Source: CALBTQ01 sp036725605 (lineage in GTDB: Bacteria > Lernaellota > Lernaellaia > Lernaellales > Lernaellaceae). Taken from it: 64,000 nt of DNA. A model generated the notes under the pieces. It saw only the letters and a program-made list of their open reading frames with translations, did not search any database and was not told where the DNA came from. The position numbers and the translations under genes were made by a program. The stretch covers positions 496,001 to 560,000 of the forward strand of contig DAIMDW010000001.1 of NCBI GenBank assembly GCA_036725605.1, given 5' to 3'. This document shows, one piece after another, positions 9,022 to 20,177 of this stretch. The stretch's first letter is position 1; each line of letters starts with the position of its first letter.

Positions 9022-10244
9022 CCTGTTTCCTCCCGGCTCAGGCCGAAGGCGTCGTGCAATGCGCGCACGGCGGCTTCCAGATAATTTTCGTCGATGACCA
9101 CACTCAGCTTGATTTCGCTGGTCGCCACCATCTGCACGGGAATGTTCTCGCGCGCCAGCGTGTCGAACACCTTGCCCGGCACTTCGGCGTGCGTGCGCAT
9201 GCCCACGCCGACGACCGAGACCTTCGCCACCGGGCCTTCCATCTCGACGCCCACGGCGTTGAGTTCGTCGGCGGCGTGCTCGACCAGTTCGCGCGCCTGC
9301 ACCGCCTGGTCCTTGGGCACGGTGAAAGTGAAATCAAAATATCCATCGACGCTGGCGTTTTGCACCATCACGTCGACGTGCACGCCCGCGTGGGTCAGCG
9401 GCAGCACGATATCGCGCGTGGCCGTGGGCGTGTCGGGCACGCCCAGCAGGCGGATGCGCATTTCGTTCTTGGCGTAGGTGACTCCGGTAATCGGCGCCGA
9501 TTCCATGCTTTTCTCCTCGGGAACGATCCACGTGCCGGTTACGTCGGAAAACGAACTGCGCACGTGCAAGGGAACGCAGAATTTCTTGGCGAAGGCCACC
9601 GCGCGGATGTGCAACACCTTCGCGCCCAGGCTGGCCAGCTCGAGCATTTCGTCGTGGCTGATACGCGCGAGCTTGCGCGCTTCGGGACAGATGTTCGGAT
9701 CGGTCGTGTAGATGCCGTCGACGTCGGTGTAGATTTCGCACACGTCGGCCTTGAGCGCGGCGGCCAGCGCGACGGCCGTGGTGTCGCTGCCGCCCCGGCC
9801 GAGCGTGGTGATGTTGCCCTCGTGATCCACGCCTTGAAAACCGGCGACGATCGCGATTTTCCGTTCGCCCAGACGATCGAGAATCGCCTCGGGATCGATG
9901 GACATGATCTTCGCCTGCGCGAAATGATTGTCGGTGCGGATTTTCACCTGATGCGCCAGGAAGCTGCGCGCCTGGTGCCCGCGCGACTCGACGGCCATGG
10001 CCAGCAACGCGATGCTGACCTGCTCGCCGGTGGAAACGAGTTGATCGAGTTCGCGTTCGTTGGGCCGGTCCGTCACTTGTCGCGCCAGATTGAGCAAACG
10101 GTCGGTTTCGCCGGCCATCGCCGAAACGACGACGACAACCTCATTGCCCGCTTTGTGCGTGCGCACCACGCGATCGGCCACCGCATCGATGCGCGCGATG
10201 CTACCCACGCTCGTGCCGCCGTATTTCTGGACGATCACCGCCAT
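9006..10244 (-). CDS. lysC: Aspartate kinase
   Basis: A 412-residue aspartokinase that phosphorylates L-aspartate in the first step of lysine, threonine and methionine synthesis. KYGGTSVG at residues 7-14 is the family signature, followed by VVVSAMAGETDRLL, LGRGGSDTTAVALA and the substrate block CEIYTDVDGIYTTDP. Two ACT domains close the protein (about residues 265-405), including VGVGMRTHAEVPGKVFDTLA, which points to allosteric feedback by lysine and/or threonine. The length is that of the monofunctional enzyme. It starts directly after the tsaE stop codon, without a gap. Confidence 0.97.
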   Translation of the reverse strand: MAVIVQKYGGTSVGSIARIDAVADRVVRTHKAGNEVVVVVSAMAGETDRLLNLARQVTDRPNERELDQLVSTGEQVSIALLAMAVESRGHQARSFLAHQVKIRTDNHFAQAKIMSIDPEAILDRLGERKIAIVAGFQGVDHEGNITTLGRGGSDTTAVALAAALKADVCEIYTDVDGIYTTDPNICPEARKLARISHDEMLELASLGAKVLHIRAVAFAKKFCVPLHVRSSFSDVTGTWIVPEEKSMESAPITGVTYAKNEMRIRLLGVPDTPTATRDIVLPLTHAGVHVDVMVQNASVDGYFDFTFTVPKDQAVQARELVEHAADELNAVGVEMEGPVAKVSVVGVGMRTHAEVPGKVFDTLARENIPVQMVATSEIKLSVVIDENYLEAAVRALHDAFGLSREETGCAAG

Positions 10245-10709
10245 CTACAATTCCTCGACCAGTGCGCGCCAACGATCATCGTTTGAGCGAAAGAGCAACC
10301 GCCGCTCGTCGCCGACGAATGAAAACTCGATCCACAGACAATCGTCCGGCAGCGCCTCGGGTACGCGGTCGGCCCACTCGATCACGCTCACGCCCTCGCC
10401 CCACAGGTATTCCTCCGCGCCGATGCGATCCAGATCGACGCAGGCCGACAGGCGGTACAGATCGAAATGATACAGCGGCAGGCGCCCCTGCTCGTGTACG
10501 GCCAACAGCGTGAAGGTCGGGCTGGTGATCGGCACGTTGGCCGGCACGCCCAGGCCTCGCGCCACGCCCTGCACGAAACGGGTTTTACCCGCGCCCAATT
10601 CGCCGACCAGCGCGACGGCGTCACCGGAACGCAATCTCCGCGCCAGGCGCGCGGCCAGGTCCCGCGTTTGTTCCTCGCTCGCGGAAGTGCGTTGTCCCAG
10701 GTCGATCAC
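10245..10709 (-). CDS. tsaE: tRNA threonylcarbamoyladenosine biosynthesis ATPase TsaE
   Basis: A 154-residue P-loop ATPase. Walker A is GELGAGKT at residues 36-43, and the family blocks SPTFTLLAVHE, YHFDLYRL and VIEWADRVPEALP are all present. TsaE works with TsaB and TsaD in forming t6A37 on ANN-decoding tRNAs. The GTG start overlaps the nnr stop (GTGA), so translation is coupled. The nnr-tsaE pairing is very widespread in bacteria. Confidence 0.97.
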   Translation of the reverse strand: MIDLGQRTSASEEQTRDLAARLARRLRSGDAVALVGELGAGKTRFVQGVARGLGVPANVPITSPTFTLLAVHEQGRLPLYHFDLYRLSACVDLDRIGAEEYLWGEGVSVIEWADRVPEALPDDCLWIEFSFVGDERRLLFRSNDDRWRALVEEL

Positions 10710-12292
10710 TCGTCCTCATCCTCCCACTCGGCGGCGGGATCCATGATCTCCTCGAACAACGAGGTAACCAACGGCAGCGCCTCGACCACCTCGCTGGCGG
10801 TCAACGCGCGTTCGCCGACCGACTCACGCGCCAGATCGCCCGCGTAGCCGTGCAAATACACGCCGGCCACCGCCGCGTCCAACGGATCGACACCCTGGGC
10901 GATCAACGAGGCGATCATGCCCGACAACACGTCGCCCATGCCGCCGGACGCCATGCCCGGATTCCCGGTCGCGTTGATCCACACGCGTCCGTCGGGAGCG
11001 GCCACCACCGTGCCCGCGCCTTTGAGGACAACGATCGTATTCGACCGCTTGGCCAGATCGACCGCGCAAGCGACGCGATCCTTGCGCACTTGTTCGACGG
11101 TCGTGCCGAGCAGCCGCGCCATCTCGCCCGGATGCGGCGTGAGCACCAGCGTCGCTTTCGCTTTGCTCAATGGCGACGGATCGTCCGCCAGAGCGTTGAG
11201 CGCGTCCGCGTCGATGACCAGCGGAATTTCCGCCTGAGCGACCAATTCCCGCACGAAAGCATCGACGCTCTCGCCGCGCCCCAGGCCCGGGCCGAGCGCC
11301 GCGACTTTTTTGCCGGCCAGCATCGCCAGCGCGGGCTGCACCGCCGTGGCGGCGAATTGTCCGTTCTGCGCCGGCAGACCGGCTTTGAGACATTCGATGA
11401 GATTGCTTTCCATGATCGGCAGCAACGGTTCGGGTACGGCCACGGTGACCAGCCCCGCGCCCATGACCAGCGCCGCTTGTCCGGCCAGCACCGCCGCGCC
11501 ACTCATGCCCGTCGAACCGCCGAGAATCACCGCGTGGCCGTAGGTGCCTTTGTGCGTGTCGATGTCGCGCGGCTCGAACAGCGGCAGCACGTCGCTCCAG
11601 TCGATCAACTGCATCGGCGCGTACACACGCTCTTCGACCTCCGGCGGAATGGAAATATCGACGACCTCGACCTCGCCGCAAATTTCCGCGCCGGGATACA
11701 AAAACTGACCGACCTTCGGTAGGCCGAAGGTGGCCGTCAGATCGGCCATGATCACCGGGCCGAGCGGCTGGCCGGTATCGGCGCTCAAACCGCTGGGAAT
11801 ATCGACCGCGACAATGGCCACGTCCGAATCGTTGACCAAGTCGATCACGCGGGCGGCCAGACCCTCGATCGGTTTGGACAATCCCGTGCCGAACAGCGCG
11901 TCGACCACCAGCCCGCATTCGTCGAGCGCCTCTTCCAGCACTTCCAGGTCGCGATCCTTGAGCAGGCTGTAAATCGGGATGTCCATGTTCTCGACGATTT
12001 TCCAGTTCGTGCGCGCGTCGCCTTTGAGCGCGTTTTTCGCGCCGAGCTGGAACACGGCGACATCGTAGCCGCGATTGTACAAGTGCCGCGCGATCACGTA
12101 GCCGTCGCCGCCGTTGTTGCCGGGCCCGCACAGGATGATCGCGCCGAAATCGAGTTCGTCCTCGAAGACGTCCTCGATGACCTCGGTCGCGCCCGCGCCG
12201 GCGTTTTCCATCAGTACGATGCCGGGGATTTTAATCGTGTCGATCGCCAGACGATCCATTTCACGCATTTGTTCGGCGGTGACCAGCTTCAT
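10706..12292 (-). CDS. nnr: Bifunctional NAD(P)HX epimerase/dehydratase
   Basis: A 528-residue two-domain enzyme that repairs hydrated NAD(P)H. The N-terminal YjeF-type epimerase (about 1-215) has VLMENAGAGATEV, CGPGNNGGDGYVIARHL and VVDALFGTGL; the C-terminal ADP-dependent dehydratase has HKGTYGHAVILGGSTGM, LVLTPHPGEMARLLG and NPGMASGGMGDVLSG. The length is typical of the fused form. It precedes tsaE with a four-base overlap. An acidic C-terminal tail (EWEDEDE) is unremarkable. Confidence 0.97.
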   Translation of the reverse strand: MKLVTAEQMREMDRLAIDTIKIPGIVLMENAGAGATEVIEDVFEDELDFGAIILCGPGNNGGDGYVIARHLYNRGYDVAVFQLGAKNALKGDARTNWKIVENMDIPIYSLLKDRDLEVLEEALDECGLVVDALFGTGLSKPIEGLAARVIDLVNDSDVAIVAVDIPSGLSADTGQPLGPVIMADLTATFGLPKVGQFLYPGAEICGEVEVVDISIPPEVEERVYAPMQLIDWSDVLPLFEPRDIDTHKGTYGHAVILGGSTGMSGAAVLAGQAALVMGAGLVTVAVPEPLLPIMESNLIECLKAGLPAQNGQFAATAVQPALAMLAGKKVAALGPGLGRGESVDAFVRELVAQAEIPLVIDADALNALADDPSPLSKAKATLVLTPHPGEMARLLGTTVEQVRKDRVACAVDLAKRSNTIVVLKGAGTVVAAPDGRVWINATGNPGMASGGMGDVLSGMIASLIAQGVDPLDAAVAGVYLHGYAGDLARESVGERALTASEVVEALPLVTSLFEEIMDPAAEWEDEDE

Positions 12293-12361
12293 GATTTTTC
12301 TCCTTCCCCGCCCGGACGGGCGACGGCGGACATTGTTCGTTCAAGGCCGCGGCGCGATCGC

Positions 12362-13102
12362 TCAACCCAGATTGAGCCTGGGCGCTTTGGCCATCACGTC
12401 GATCATCTCGCGCACGGCGCGCTCCAGGCCGACGAACACCGCGCGGGCGATGATCGCGTGGCCGATGTTCAATTCGCGCACCTGCGGAATCGCCGCAATG
12501 TATCCGGTATTCTTGTAATGCAGGCCGTGGCCGGCGGCCACTTCCAGCCGCAACTTTTCGGCCATACGCATCGCGTCGATAATCAGCCGGAATTCCTTTT
12601 CGACATCCGCCGGGCGCATCGCCTCGCAGTAGCGGCCGGTGTTGATTTCCACCACCTTCGCGCCGACATCGCGGGCGGCCTTCACCTGGTCGAGCACCGG
12701 ATCGATGAAAATGCTCAACTCGATTTCATGCTCGTGCAGCAGGTTGGCGGCGTTGCGGATCGCCTCCTTGCTGTGGTTGATGTTCAGCCCGCCCTCGGTG
12801 GTGACCTCCTCGGGCCGCTCGGGCACCAGCGTGACGATGTCCGGCCGCACTTCGCAGGCAATGCGGATCATCTCCTGCGTCGGGGCCATTTCGACATTGA
12901 GACGCGTCTTGACCGTTTTGCGCAGCAATTCCAGATCGCGATCCTGGATGTGCCGGCGATCGCCGCGCAAATGGCAGGTGATGCCGTCGGCGCCGGCCAG
13001 TTCGGCCAGACCGGCGGCGAAAATGGGATCGGGCTGATCGATCTTCCGCGCTTCACGCACGGTGGCGACATGGTCGATATTGACGGATAGTTTCGGCGGC
13101 AC
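12362..13102 (-). CDS. pdxJ: Pyridoxine 5'-phosphate synthase
   Basis: A 246-residue TIM-barrel enzyme that condenses 1-deoxyxylulose-5-phosphate with 3-amino-2-oxopropyl phosphate in the DXP-dependent vitamin B6 pathway. Signature parts: LSVNIDHVATVREAR at the N-terminus, GADGITCHLRGDRRHIQD, LVPERPEEVTTEGGL and AAGHGLHYKN. I prefer the GTG at 13102 to the ATG at 13117, because GGGAGG lies seven bases upstream of the GTG and overlaps the ATG itself. It is separated from nnr by about 70 bases that hold no gene. Confidence 0.96.
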   Translation of the reverse strand: MPPKLSVNIDHVATVREARKIDQPDPIFAAGLAELAGADGITCHLRGDRRHIQDRDLELLRKTVKTRLNVEMAPTQEMIRIACEVRPDIVTLVPERPEEVTTEGGLNINHSKEAIRNAANLLHEHEIELSIFIDPVLDQVKAARDVGAKVVEINTGRYCEAMRPADVEKEFRLIIDAMRMAEKLRLEVAAGHGLHYKNTGYIAAIPQVRELNIGHAIIARAVFVGLERAVREMIDVMAKAPRLNLG

Positions 13103-13178
13103 TTTCTTCCCTCCCATTTCAGGCGACGCCCATAGGCAACATGTCGGAAAGCATCGGATGGGATCGCCGGTAAAACCC

Positions 13179-14126
13179 TTAGTTCTTCTTCAGTATCTTA
13201 CGATTGGTGATGTTGATTTTCACCCGCGGCCGCTCGATGTTGCGGAACCGCATGCCCTCGGGCAAAACCAGATTGAGTTCGACCGTATGCAGACCGGGCT
13301 CCAACGCGGCGGCGTCGAGCACCAACTTGAGATCCTCCGGATTGATCCGCGTCAGTTCGTCTTGCGAACCTTCGAGCTGCACGTCCAGCCGCTCGCGTTC
13401 GACGCTGTACTTGTACTGCGCGTTGATGACCTCGATGCGCACGCCCGGGAACATGCGCTTGACCTGCGGCGCGCCGATGTACACGTTGACCAGCACGTCC
13501 TGCTTTTGTGCCAGTTCCGCATGATGGCCGACCAGATCCAGACCGACGCGCAAAGAGAACGAATCCTTTCGCCCCTCGATGTCGATGATTTCCGTATCGA
13601 TCATGTTGAGGACTTTGAGTTCCTCGCTCGCGCCGGTGATCTCGACAAACTCGGGCACGACGGTGCGGCCGAGCACCTCTTTTCCTTCGGTCGGCTTGCC
13701 GTGCAGGACCGGATTGACGCGCACGGTTTTGTTGGCGCGCTCGGAGAGGGTCAGGCTGATCTGGGTCGGCGTGATTTCGGTGATCGTCGCGCCGCCGGGA
13801 ACGCCCTCGATCCGGGGCGGATAAATTTTAAAAGTGCGCAAGCCGGCTCGCGCTCCCTTCAAATCGATCACATAGCGCAGTTCATCGTCATTGATGCCGC
13901 GCAGCACGGTGTGCGTACCGCTGACCTTGATTTCGATTTCGGCGGGAATATCGCTGCTGCGCACCAGTTCGGCCGGCATGTTTTTCAATTCGACGCGCAC
14001 CTTTTTGGGCAATTCCGATTCGGTCTGGCCCAGGCTGACGAACGCCCACAGCACGACGGCGAAGCCGAAGCTCAGCAGCTTGATGGCCAGGTTTTCGGTA
14101 AAAAATGCTTTCAGTCGTTTCAGCAT
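13179..14126 (-). CDS. YbbR-domain protein (CdaA regulator type, CdaR-like)
   Basis: A 315-residue protein with one N-terminal membrane helix (about 9-30, LAIKLLSFGFAVVLWAFVSL) and repeated YbbR beta-domains outside the membrane, each with a motif like RVELKNMPAELV or RVNPVLHGKPTEG. In Firmicutes the equivalent protein (CdaR) binds and modulates the diadenylate cyclase, and here it follows cdaA with a three-base gap, which supports the same partnership. The C-terminus ends in a lysine/asparagine-rich tail. The expected next gene, glmM, is absent. Confidence 0.92.
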   Translation of the reverse strand: MLKRLKAFFTENLAIKLLSFGFAVVLWAFVSLGQTESELPKKVRVELKNMPAELVRSSDIPAEIEIKVSGTHTVLRGINDDELRYVIDLKGARAGLRTFKIYPPRIEGVPGGATITEITPTQISLTLSERANKTVRVNPVLHGKPTEGKEVLGRTVVPEFVEITGASEELKVLNMIDTEIIDIEGRKDSFSLRVGLDLVGHHAELAQKQDVLVNVYIGAPQVKRMFPGVRIEVINAQYKYSVERERLDVQLEGSQDELTRINPEDLKLVLDAAALEPGLHTVELNLVLPEGMRFRNIERPRVKINITNRKILKKN

Positions 14127-14129
14127 GGC

Positions 14130-14897
14130 TTACCCAAAATGCCGATGGATCAAATCCAGCAGTTGATCGCTGGCAATGTTGCTGGTAATGCGCCCGTAGT
14201 GCACGACGCTGACCTGCGCCCGCTCTTCGGAAACGACCAGCACCAGCGCGTCGGTTTCCTGCGACACGCCGATCGCCGCGCGATGGCGCGTCCCCAGATC
14301 CTTGTCCAATTCCACGTCGGTCGCCAGCGGGAAAAAGCAGCCGGCGGCGACGATGCGGCCGTTGCGGATGATCACCGCGCCGTCGTGAATCGGCGACGAC
14401 GGCAGAAAGATACTGACCAAAAGTTCGCGGCTGACCTGCGCGTCGAGCTGGACGCCCTCGTCGATGTACTCGTTGAGGCCGGTTTCCTTTTCCAGCACGA
14501 TCAGCGCGCCGATGCGGCGGTTGGTCAGCGCGGTCGTCGAACGCACGAGTTCCTCGGCGAACTCAATGTTCACCGGCGAGGCGATGTTGAACGGATTTTG
14601 CGCGAACCTCGCCAGGGCGCGGCGGATCTCCTGTTGGAACAGGACGACGACCACCAGGATCAAGCTGCCCAGGAACGAAGACAGCAGCCAGTTGAGCGTA
14701 TACAGGCCGAACAGTTGGCTGGCGACGTAAAACAGGAAAATCAAACCGAGGCCGAGCAGGATCTGCAACGCCCGCGTACCACGAATCATCATCAGCACGC
14801 GATAGGTGATCAACGCGACAATCGCGATGTCGAGCACGTCGATCACGTTCATGCTGCGAAATGTTTCGATCAAGGTGGTGATGCTGTTGGCGTTCAT
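14130..14897 (-). CDS. cdaA: Diadenylate cyclase CdaA
   Basis: A 255-residue membrane cyclase that makes c-di-AMP from two ATP. Three hydrophobic helices occupy about residues 18-95; the DAC domain follows with the catalytic DGA in SPIHDGAVIIRNG and the RHR motif in LGTRHRAAIGVSQ. Length and architecture match CdaA rather than DisA. The ATG overlaps the folP stop by four bases and ybbR follows, so cyclase and probable regulator are co-expressed. This is direct evidence that the organism uses c-di-AMP signalling, often tied to osmotic or cell-wall control. Confidence 0.96.
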   Translation of the reverse strand: MNANSITTLIETFRSMNVIDVLDIAIVALITYRVLMMIRGTRALQILLGLGLIFLFYVASQLFGLYTLNWLLSSFLGSLILVVVVLFQQEIRRALARFAQNPFNIASPVNIEFAEELVRSTTALTNRRIGALIVLEKETGLNEYIDEGVQLDAQVSRELLVSIFLPSSPIHDGAVIIRNGRIVAAGCFFPLATDVELDKDLGTRHRAAIGVSQETDALVLVVSEERAQVSVVHYGRITSNIASDQLLDLIHRHFG

Positions 14898-15726
14898 TTA
14901 TCCATCCCGACGATCGCCTCGGCGACGCGCACGGCGTCGATCATGGGGGCGACATCGTGCACCCGCACGATACGCGCGCCCAATACGACGGCCGCCGCCA
15001 CCGCCCCGATGGAACCGTACAGCCGTCGATCCACTTCCTTGCCGGTCAATTCCCCGATGAACCGCTTGCGGCTCGGGCCGATTAAAACCGGATACCCCAA
15101 CTCGGTAAAGCGTTTGGTTTCGCGAATGAGCTGAAGATTGTGCTCCCATGTTTTACCGAAACCGATGCCCGGGTCAATGACAATATTTTCCGCCGCCGCG
15201 CCGGCCGCGAGGGCGCGCGAAGCGGCCGCGGCCAGAAAGGCGCCGACCTCTTCAATTAGATTCTCGTAATGCGGATTTTGTTGCATCGTGCGCGGTTCAC
15301 CCTGCATGTGCATGAGAATCAGGCCCGGTCGAGTATCGGCGATTACCCGCGCCATCGTCGGGTCGCTCAATGCGGTGATGTCGTTGACGATGTTCGCGCC
15401 CGCCGCCAGCGCCTGCCGCGCCACCTCGGCTTTGGCCGTATCGATGCTGATGGGAACCGTCGTGTGGCGACGCATTTCCTCAATGACCGGAATGACCCGC
15501 TTGAGCTCTTCGTCCAGCGCCACCGGTTCGGCGCCCGGGCGCGTCGATTCGCCGCCGATGTCGAGAATATCGGCTCCCTCGGCGGCCAGGGTCAGAGCGT
15601 GTTCGATCGCCTGCGCGGTTGAGGAAAATCGTCCGCCGTCGGAAAAGGAATCCGGCGTCACGTTGACGATGCCCATGACGGCGACATGCTTGCTCAGGTC
15701 AAGTGTGAATCCATGACCGGTCCAGA

Positions 15727-15730
<4 letters not shown>
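14894..15730 (-). CDS. folP: Dihydropteroate synthase
   Basis: A 278-residue TIM-barrel enzyme joining 6-hydroxymethyl-dihydropterin pyrophosphate and p-aminobenzoate. MGIVNVTPDSFSDGG at residues 19-33 and DIGGESTRPGA are the two family signatures, and IDPGIGFGKTWEHNL and LIGPSRKRFIGEL complete the pterin site. The start overlaps the ftsH stop and its stop overlaps the cdaA start, both by four bases. Length is normal and all key residues are present. Confidence 0.97.
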
Positions 15731-17682
<1,952 letters not shown>

Positions 17683-17739
17683 CGAGACTCCCTTCCTTTC
17701 GGTTATTCCTTTGCCGCCGGAACGTGCATAGTACCAGTA

Positions 17740-19062
17740 TTACCATGACCACTCAAGCTGGATGAGCCAAGTGATATCATCGTTTTTCGATTCTTTTAAT
17801 CCGCGACCGGCGCGCAAACCGGCCACGAGCAGAATTTCCTCGCCTCGCGCCAGCACCGGCCAATAGGGCCGCAATGCGCGCGGAATTTTCGCGTTGGTGA
17901 ACAGATCCTGCAGTTTGCTCGTCCCTTTCATACCCCGTGGGGCCAATCGCGCCCCGGGCCATGGCCGCCGCCATTGCGCCTCGCGCAAGTCATCGATCAC
18001 AACAATCTGACCGGTCGGCGTGTTCCTCGAATCGACCGGTCCCACCCGCAGATGAATATGCCCATCCGCCAAGGTGCGGTCGATTTCTCGTCCGGCGGCA
18101 AACGTCTCCCATGGTTCTTCGACAACCGACCGACCGTTCCAGTTCAAGGTTTTGTAGCTTCGCTCCACACTCAGGCCGTCGGGCAAGCGGCACGTTCCGG
18201 TCGGCCCCGGCGCCAACGCCATGCGCTCCAACTGATCGATCACCCGCGCCGGCGGAATGAGATCGCGTTCGCGCAGCCAACGACGCAGCACCGCCGCGCG
18301 ACGCTGGTGCGGCAACGCGGCCAACACTTCCACGGCCAAGCCGTTCTCGGTGAGGCACCGGCGATAATCATCCGCCACGATTTCATCGAGCCACCGCCGC
18401 TGCTCGTCGGCCAAAGCGGCGAGCCGCCCCAAAGAGCGCGCAATGTGCGCACCGCCCGCCTTTTCCATCGCGGGCAGCACATCGAGGCGAATCCGGGTGC
18501 GCAGGTAGCGGCGATCGGCGTTGCTGCGATCTTCGCGCCAGGTCAGGTTTCGCTCGTTGAGAAAGCGGCGCAGTTCGTCGCGGCGGACGGTCAGCCACGG
18601 GCGGGCAAACAGACCGGATCGTTCGCGGATGCCCGCCAGGCCGTCGGGGCCCGTGCCGCGCATCAGGCGTTGGATGATCGTTTCCGCCTGATCGTCAAGC
18701 GTGTGTGCGGTCAGCACGACATCCAAATTCAATTCCCGCGCCGCCTGCTCCATCACGTGATAACGCGCCTTTCGGGCCGCATCGTGCACGTTGCCGGCAA
18801 AGGTTCGCGGATCCAGATCGAAGCGGTGGAACTCCACTTGCAGGTTACGGCACAGGTCGGCGCAAAAGGCGGCGTCGTCCTCCGCCTCCGGCCGCAATCC
18901 GTGCTGCACATGCAGCGCCGCGACCGCGTATTTTCGCTTGGCCGACAATTCCACTGACGCGTACAGCAACGCGACGCTGTCGCCGCCGCCCGACAAAGCA
19001 ACGCCCACCCGGCGCACCGGAGCCAGTTGTCGCAAGAGCGCATCCAGGTGTTTGATCGGCAC
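17740..19062 (-). CDS. tilS: tRNA(Ile)-lysidine synthetase
   Basis: A 440-residue enzyme that converts C34 of the AUA-reading tRNA-Ile to lysidine. The PP-loop ATPase motif SGGGDS is at residues 24-29; LTAHTLDDQAETIIQRLMRG and REDRSNADRRYLRTRIR are the conserved tRNA-binding and N-domain blocks; a C-terminal TilS domain containing GTSKLQDLFTNAKIPR follows. Start is GTG with AAGGAG eight bases upstream. It lies directly before ftsH, as in many Desulfuromonadia-like genomes. Confidence 0.96.
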   Translation of the reverse strand: MPIKHLDALLRQLAPVRRVGVALSGGGDSVALLYASVELSAKRKYAVAALHVQHGLRPEAEDDAAFCADLCRNLQVEFHRFDLDPRTFAGNVHDAARKARYHVMEQAARELNLDVVLTAHTLDDQAETIIQRLMRGTGPDGLAGIRERSGLFARPWLTVRRDELRRFLNERNLTWREDRSNADRRYLRTRIRLDVLPAMEKAGGAHIARSLGRLAALADEQRRWLDEIVADDYRRCLTENGLAVEVLAALPHQRRAAVLRRWLRERDLIPPARVIDQLERMALAPGPTGTCRLPDGLSVERSYKTLNWNGRSVVEEPWETFAAGREIDRTLADGHIHLRVGPVDSRNTPTGQIVVIDDLREAQWRRPWPGARLAPRGMKGTSKLQDLFTNAKIPRALRPYWPVLARGEEILLVAGLRAGRGLKESKNDDITWLIQLEWSW

Positions 19063-19067
19063 GGCGC

Positions 19068-19469
19068 CTACTCCTTGGAGTAGTGAATGACATGCAAAGA
19101 TTGCGTATCGTTGTCCGTCGGTAAAAGCGAAAGGTGGATCGTCTCATTGTTGCGCCGGTAGATGGCGAGATATTGTTCCTGTTTGTTTTCCGTGACCTTG
19201 CGCCAACCGCGGCGCGGCAGATTTTTGTTGTAGAACAGAAGTATATTATCGCGATCGGCCGAGGTGACCATGCGAATTTGGAACGACCCGTCTTCTCCGA
19301 AGGCACGTTCGATAACCCGGCCCGTCGGGTAAATGACGATCGCCGGTAAATCTTCCTTTTTCGGCGGCGCTTCCGCGTTCTCCGGCTCAGCCTTCTTACA
19401 GGCCGTCGGCACGAAAACCAAGAGAAGCAAAAGCAGGCATACGATGACCGAGATAGTACGCATCGTCAC
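19068..19469 (-). CDS. Small lipoprotein, unknown function
   Basis: A 133-residue protein with a lipoprotein signal ending VFVPTACKKAEPE, a short acidic/proline linker and a compact domain of about 90 residues (YPTGRVIERAFGEDGSF ... DRDNILLFYNKNLPRRGWR). The domain looks like the small ferredoxin-like folds seen in many delta-type lipoproteins in which a residue stretch resembles FYxxxLpxxGW, but I do not recognise a named family. The GTG start abuts the stop of the beta-barrel gene; an ATG two codons in is an alternative. It ends five bases before tilS, so it is in the same operon. Confidence 0.75.
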   Translation of the reverse strand: MTMRTISVIVCLLLLLLVFVPTACKKAEPENAEAPPKKEDLPAIVIYPTGRVIERAFGEDGSFQIRMVTSADRDNILLFYNKNLPRRGWRKVTENKQEQYLAIYRRNNETIHLSLLPTDNDTQSLHVIHYSKE

Positions 19470-20114
19470 TCACAAATAAATTTGCAGACCGATCAGCCCT
19501 GTCCACAAACCCAGGTCGCGTTCGTCGGTGAAACTGTCGTTGCTGGGCATGAACGACCAGCGGCCCTCGACCTTCAGCGCAAAAATATCCTCGATGCCGA
19601 AGAAATCGGCAAAGAGAAAATCGAAGCCGACCAGGCCGAAATAATCGAGCATCCATTCGTCGTAGCTGTCGGAAAGTTTTTTCTCGCCGACCGTTCCGCG
19701 TCGCCACATCGTGCTGTAAACGCCGCCGCCACCGCCGCCGAGGTATGGATTGAACAGCCAATAGCGGCCGATCTCGACGCGGGAAATCAGATTGAAAGTG
19801 CCCGCCCGCCAGAAACTCGTGCCGCGATCATTGAAGTCCAGCCAATCGCCGTGCCATTCGGCATGCTTGGGTTTGCCTTCCGCGTAAATATAGCCCAGGC
19901 CGAAGGCCAGACTGATGGGCTTCCACAAGTAGTATTTCGTTTCCAGCTCAAAAACGGCGGGAACGTTGAATTCGTCTTTCAACGTCGTATCGGTGTTGAC
20001 CGCCGGTCCGCCGGCAATGCCGAAGGAAAGACCGCAGCGCGCATCCGTTCCGGCCCACGCCAAGGCGGGCGTCAGCATAAGCGCCAGGATTATCAGCCAC
20101 AGTCGAACTCGCAT
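19470..20114 (-). CDS. Outer-membrane beta-barrel-like protein
   Basis: A 214-residue protein with a cleavable signal peptide (LALMLTPALAWAG) and alternating hydrophobic strands typical of small outer-membrane barrels, for example FELETKYYLWKPISLAFGLG, YLGGGGGGVYSTMW and a C-terminal strand LGLWTGLIGLQIYL ending in a hydrophobic residue. A poly-Gly stretch precedes one strand. The RBS (GGAG, five bases before ATG at 20114) is good. Function unknown; it implies an outer membrane. It is probably the first gene of the tilS operon. Confidence 0.75.
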   Translation of the reverse strand: MRVRLWLIILALMLTPALAWAGTDARCGLSFGIAGGPAVNTDTTLKDEFNVPAVFELETKYYLWKPISLAFGLGYIYAEGKPKHAEWHGDWLDFNDRGTSFWRAGTFNLISRVEIGRYWLFNPYLGGGGGGVYSTMWRRGTVGEKKLSDSYDEWMLDYFGLVGFDFLFADFFGIEDIFALKVEGRWSFMPSNDSFTDERDLGLWTGLIGLQIYL

Positions 20115-20177
20115 TCATGCTCCGGAAATTGATTGGAAATTAGTTTACCCGAAGCGGCCATGGTTGCAAACAGGCAT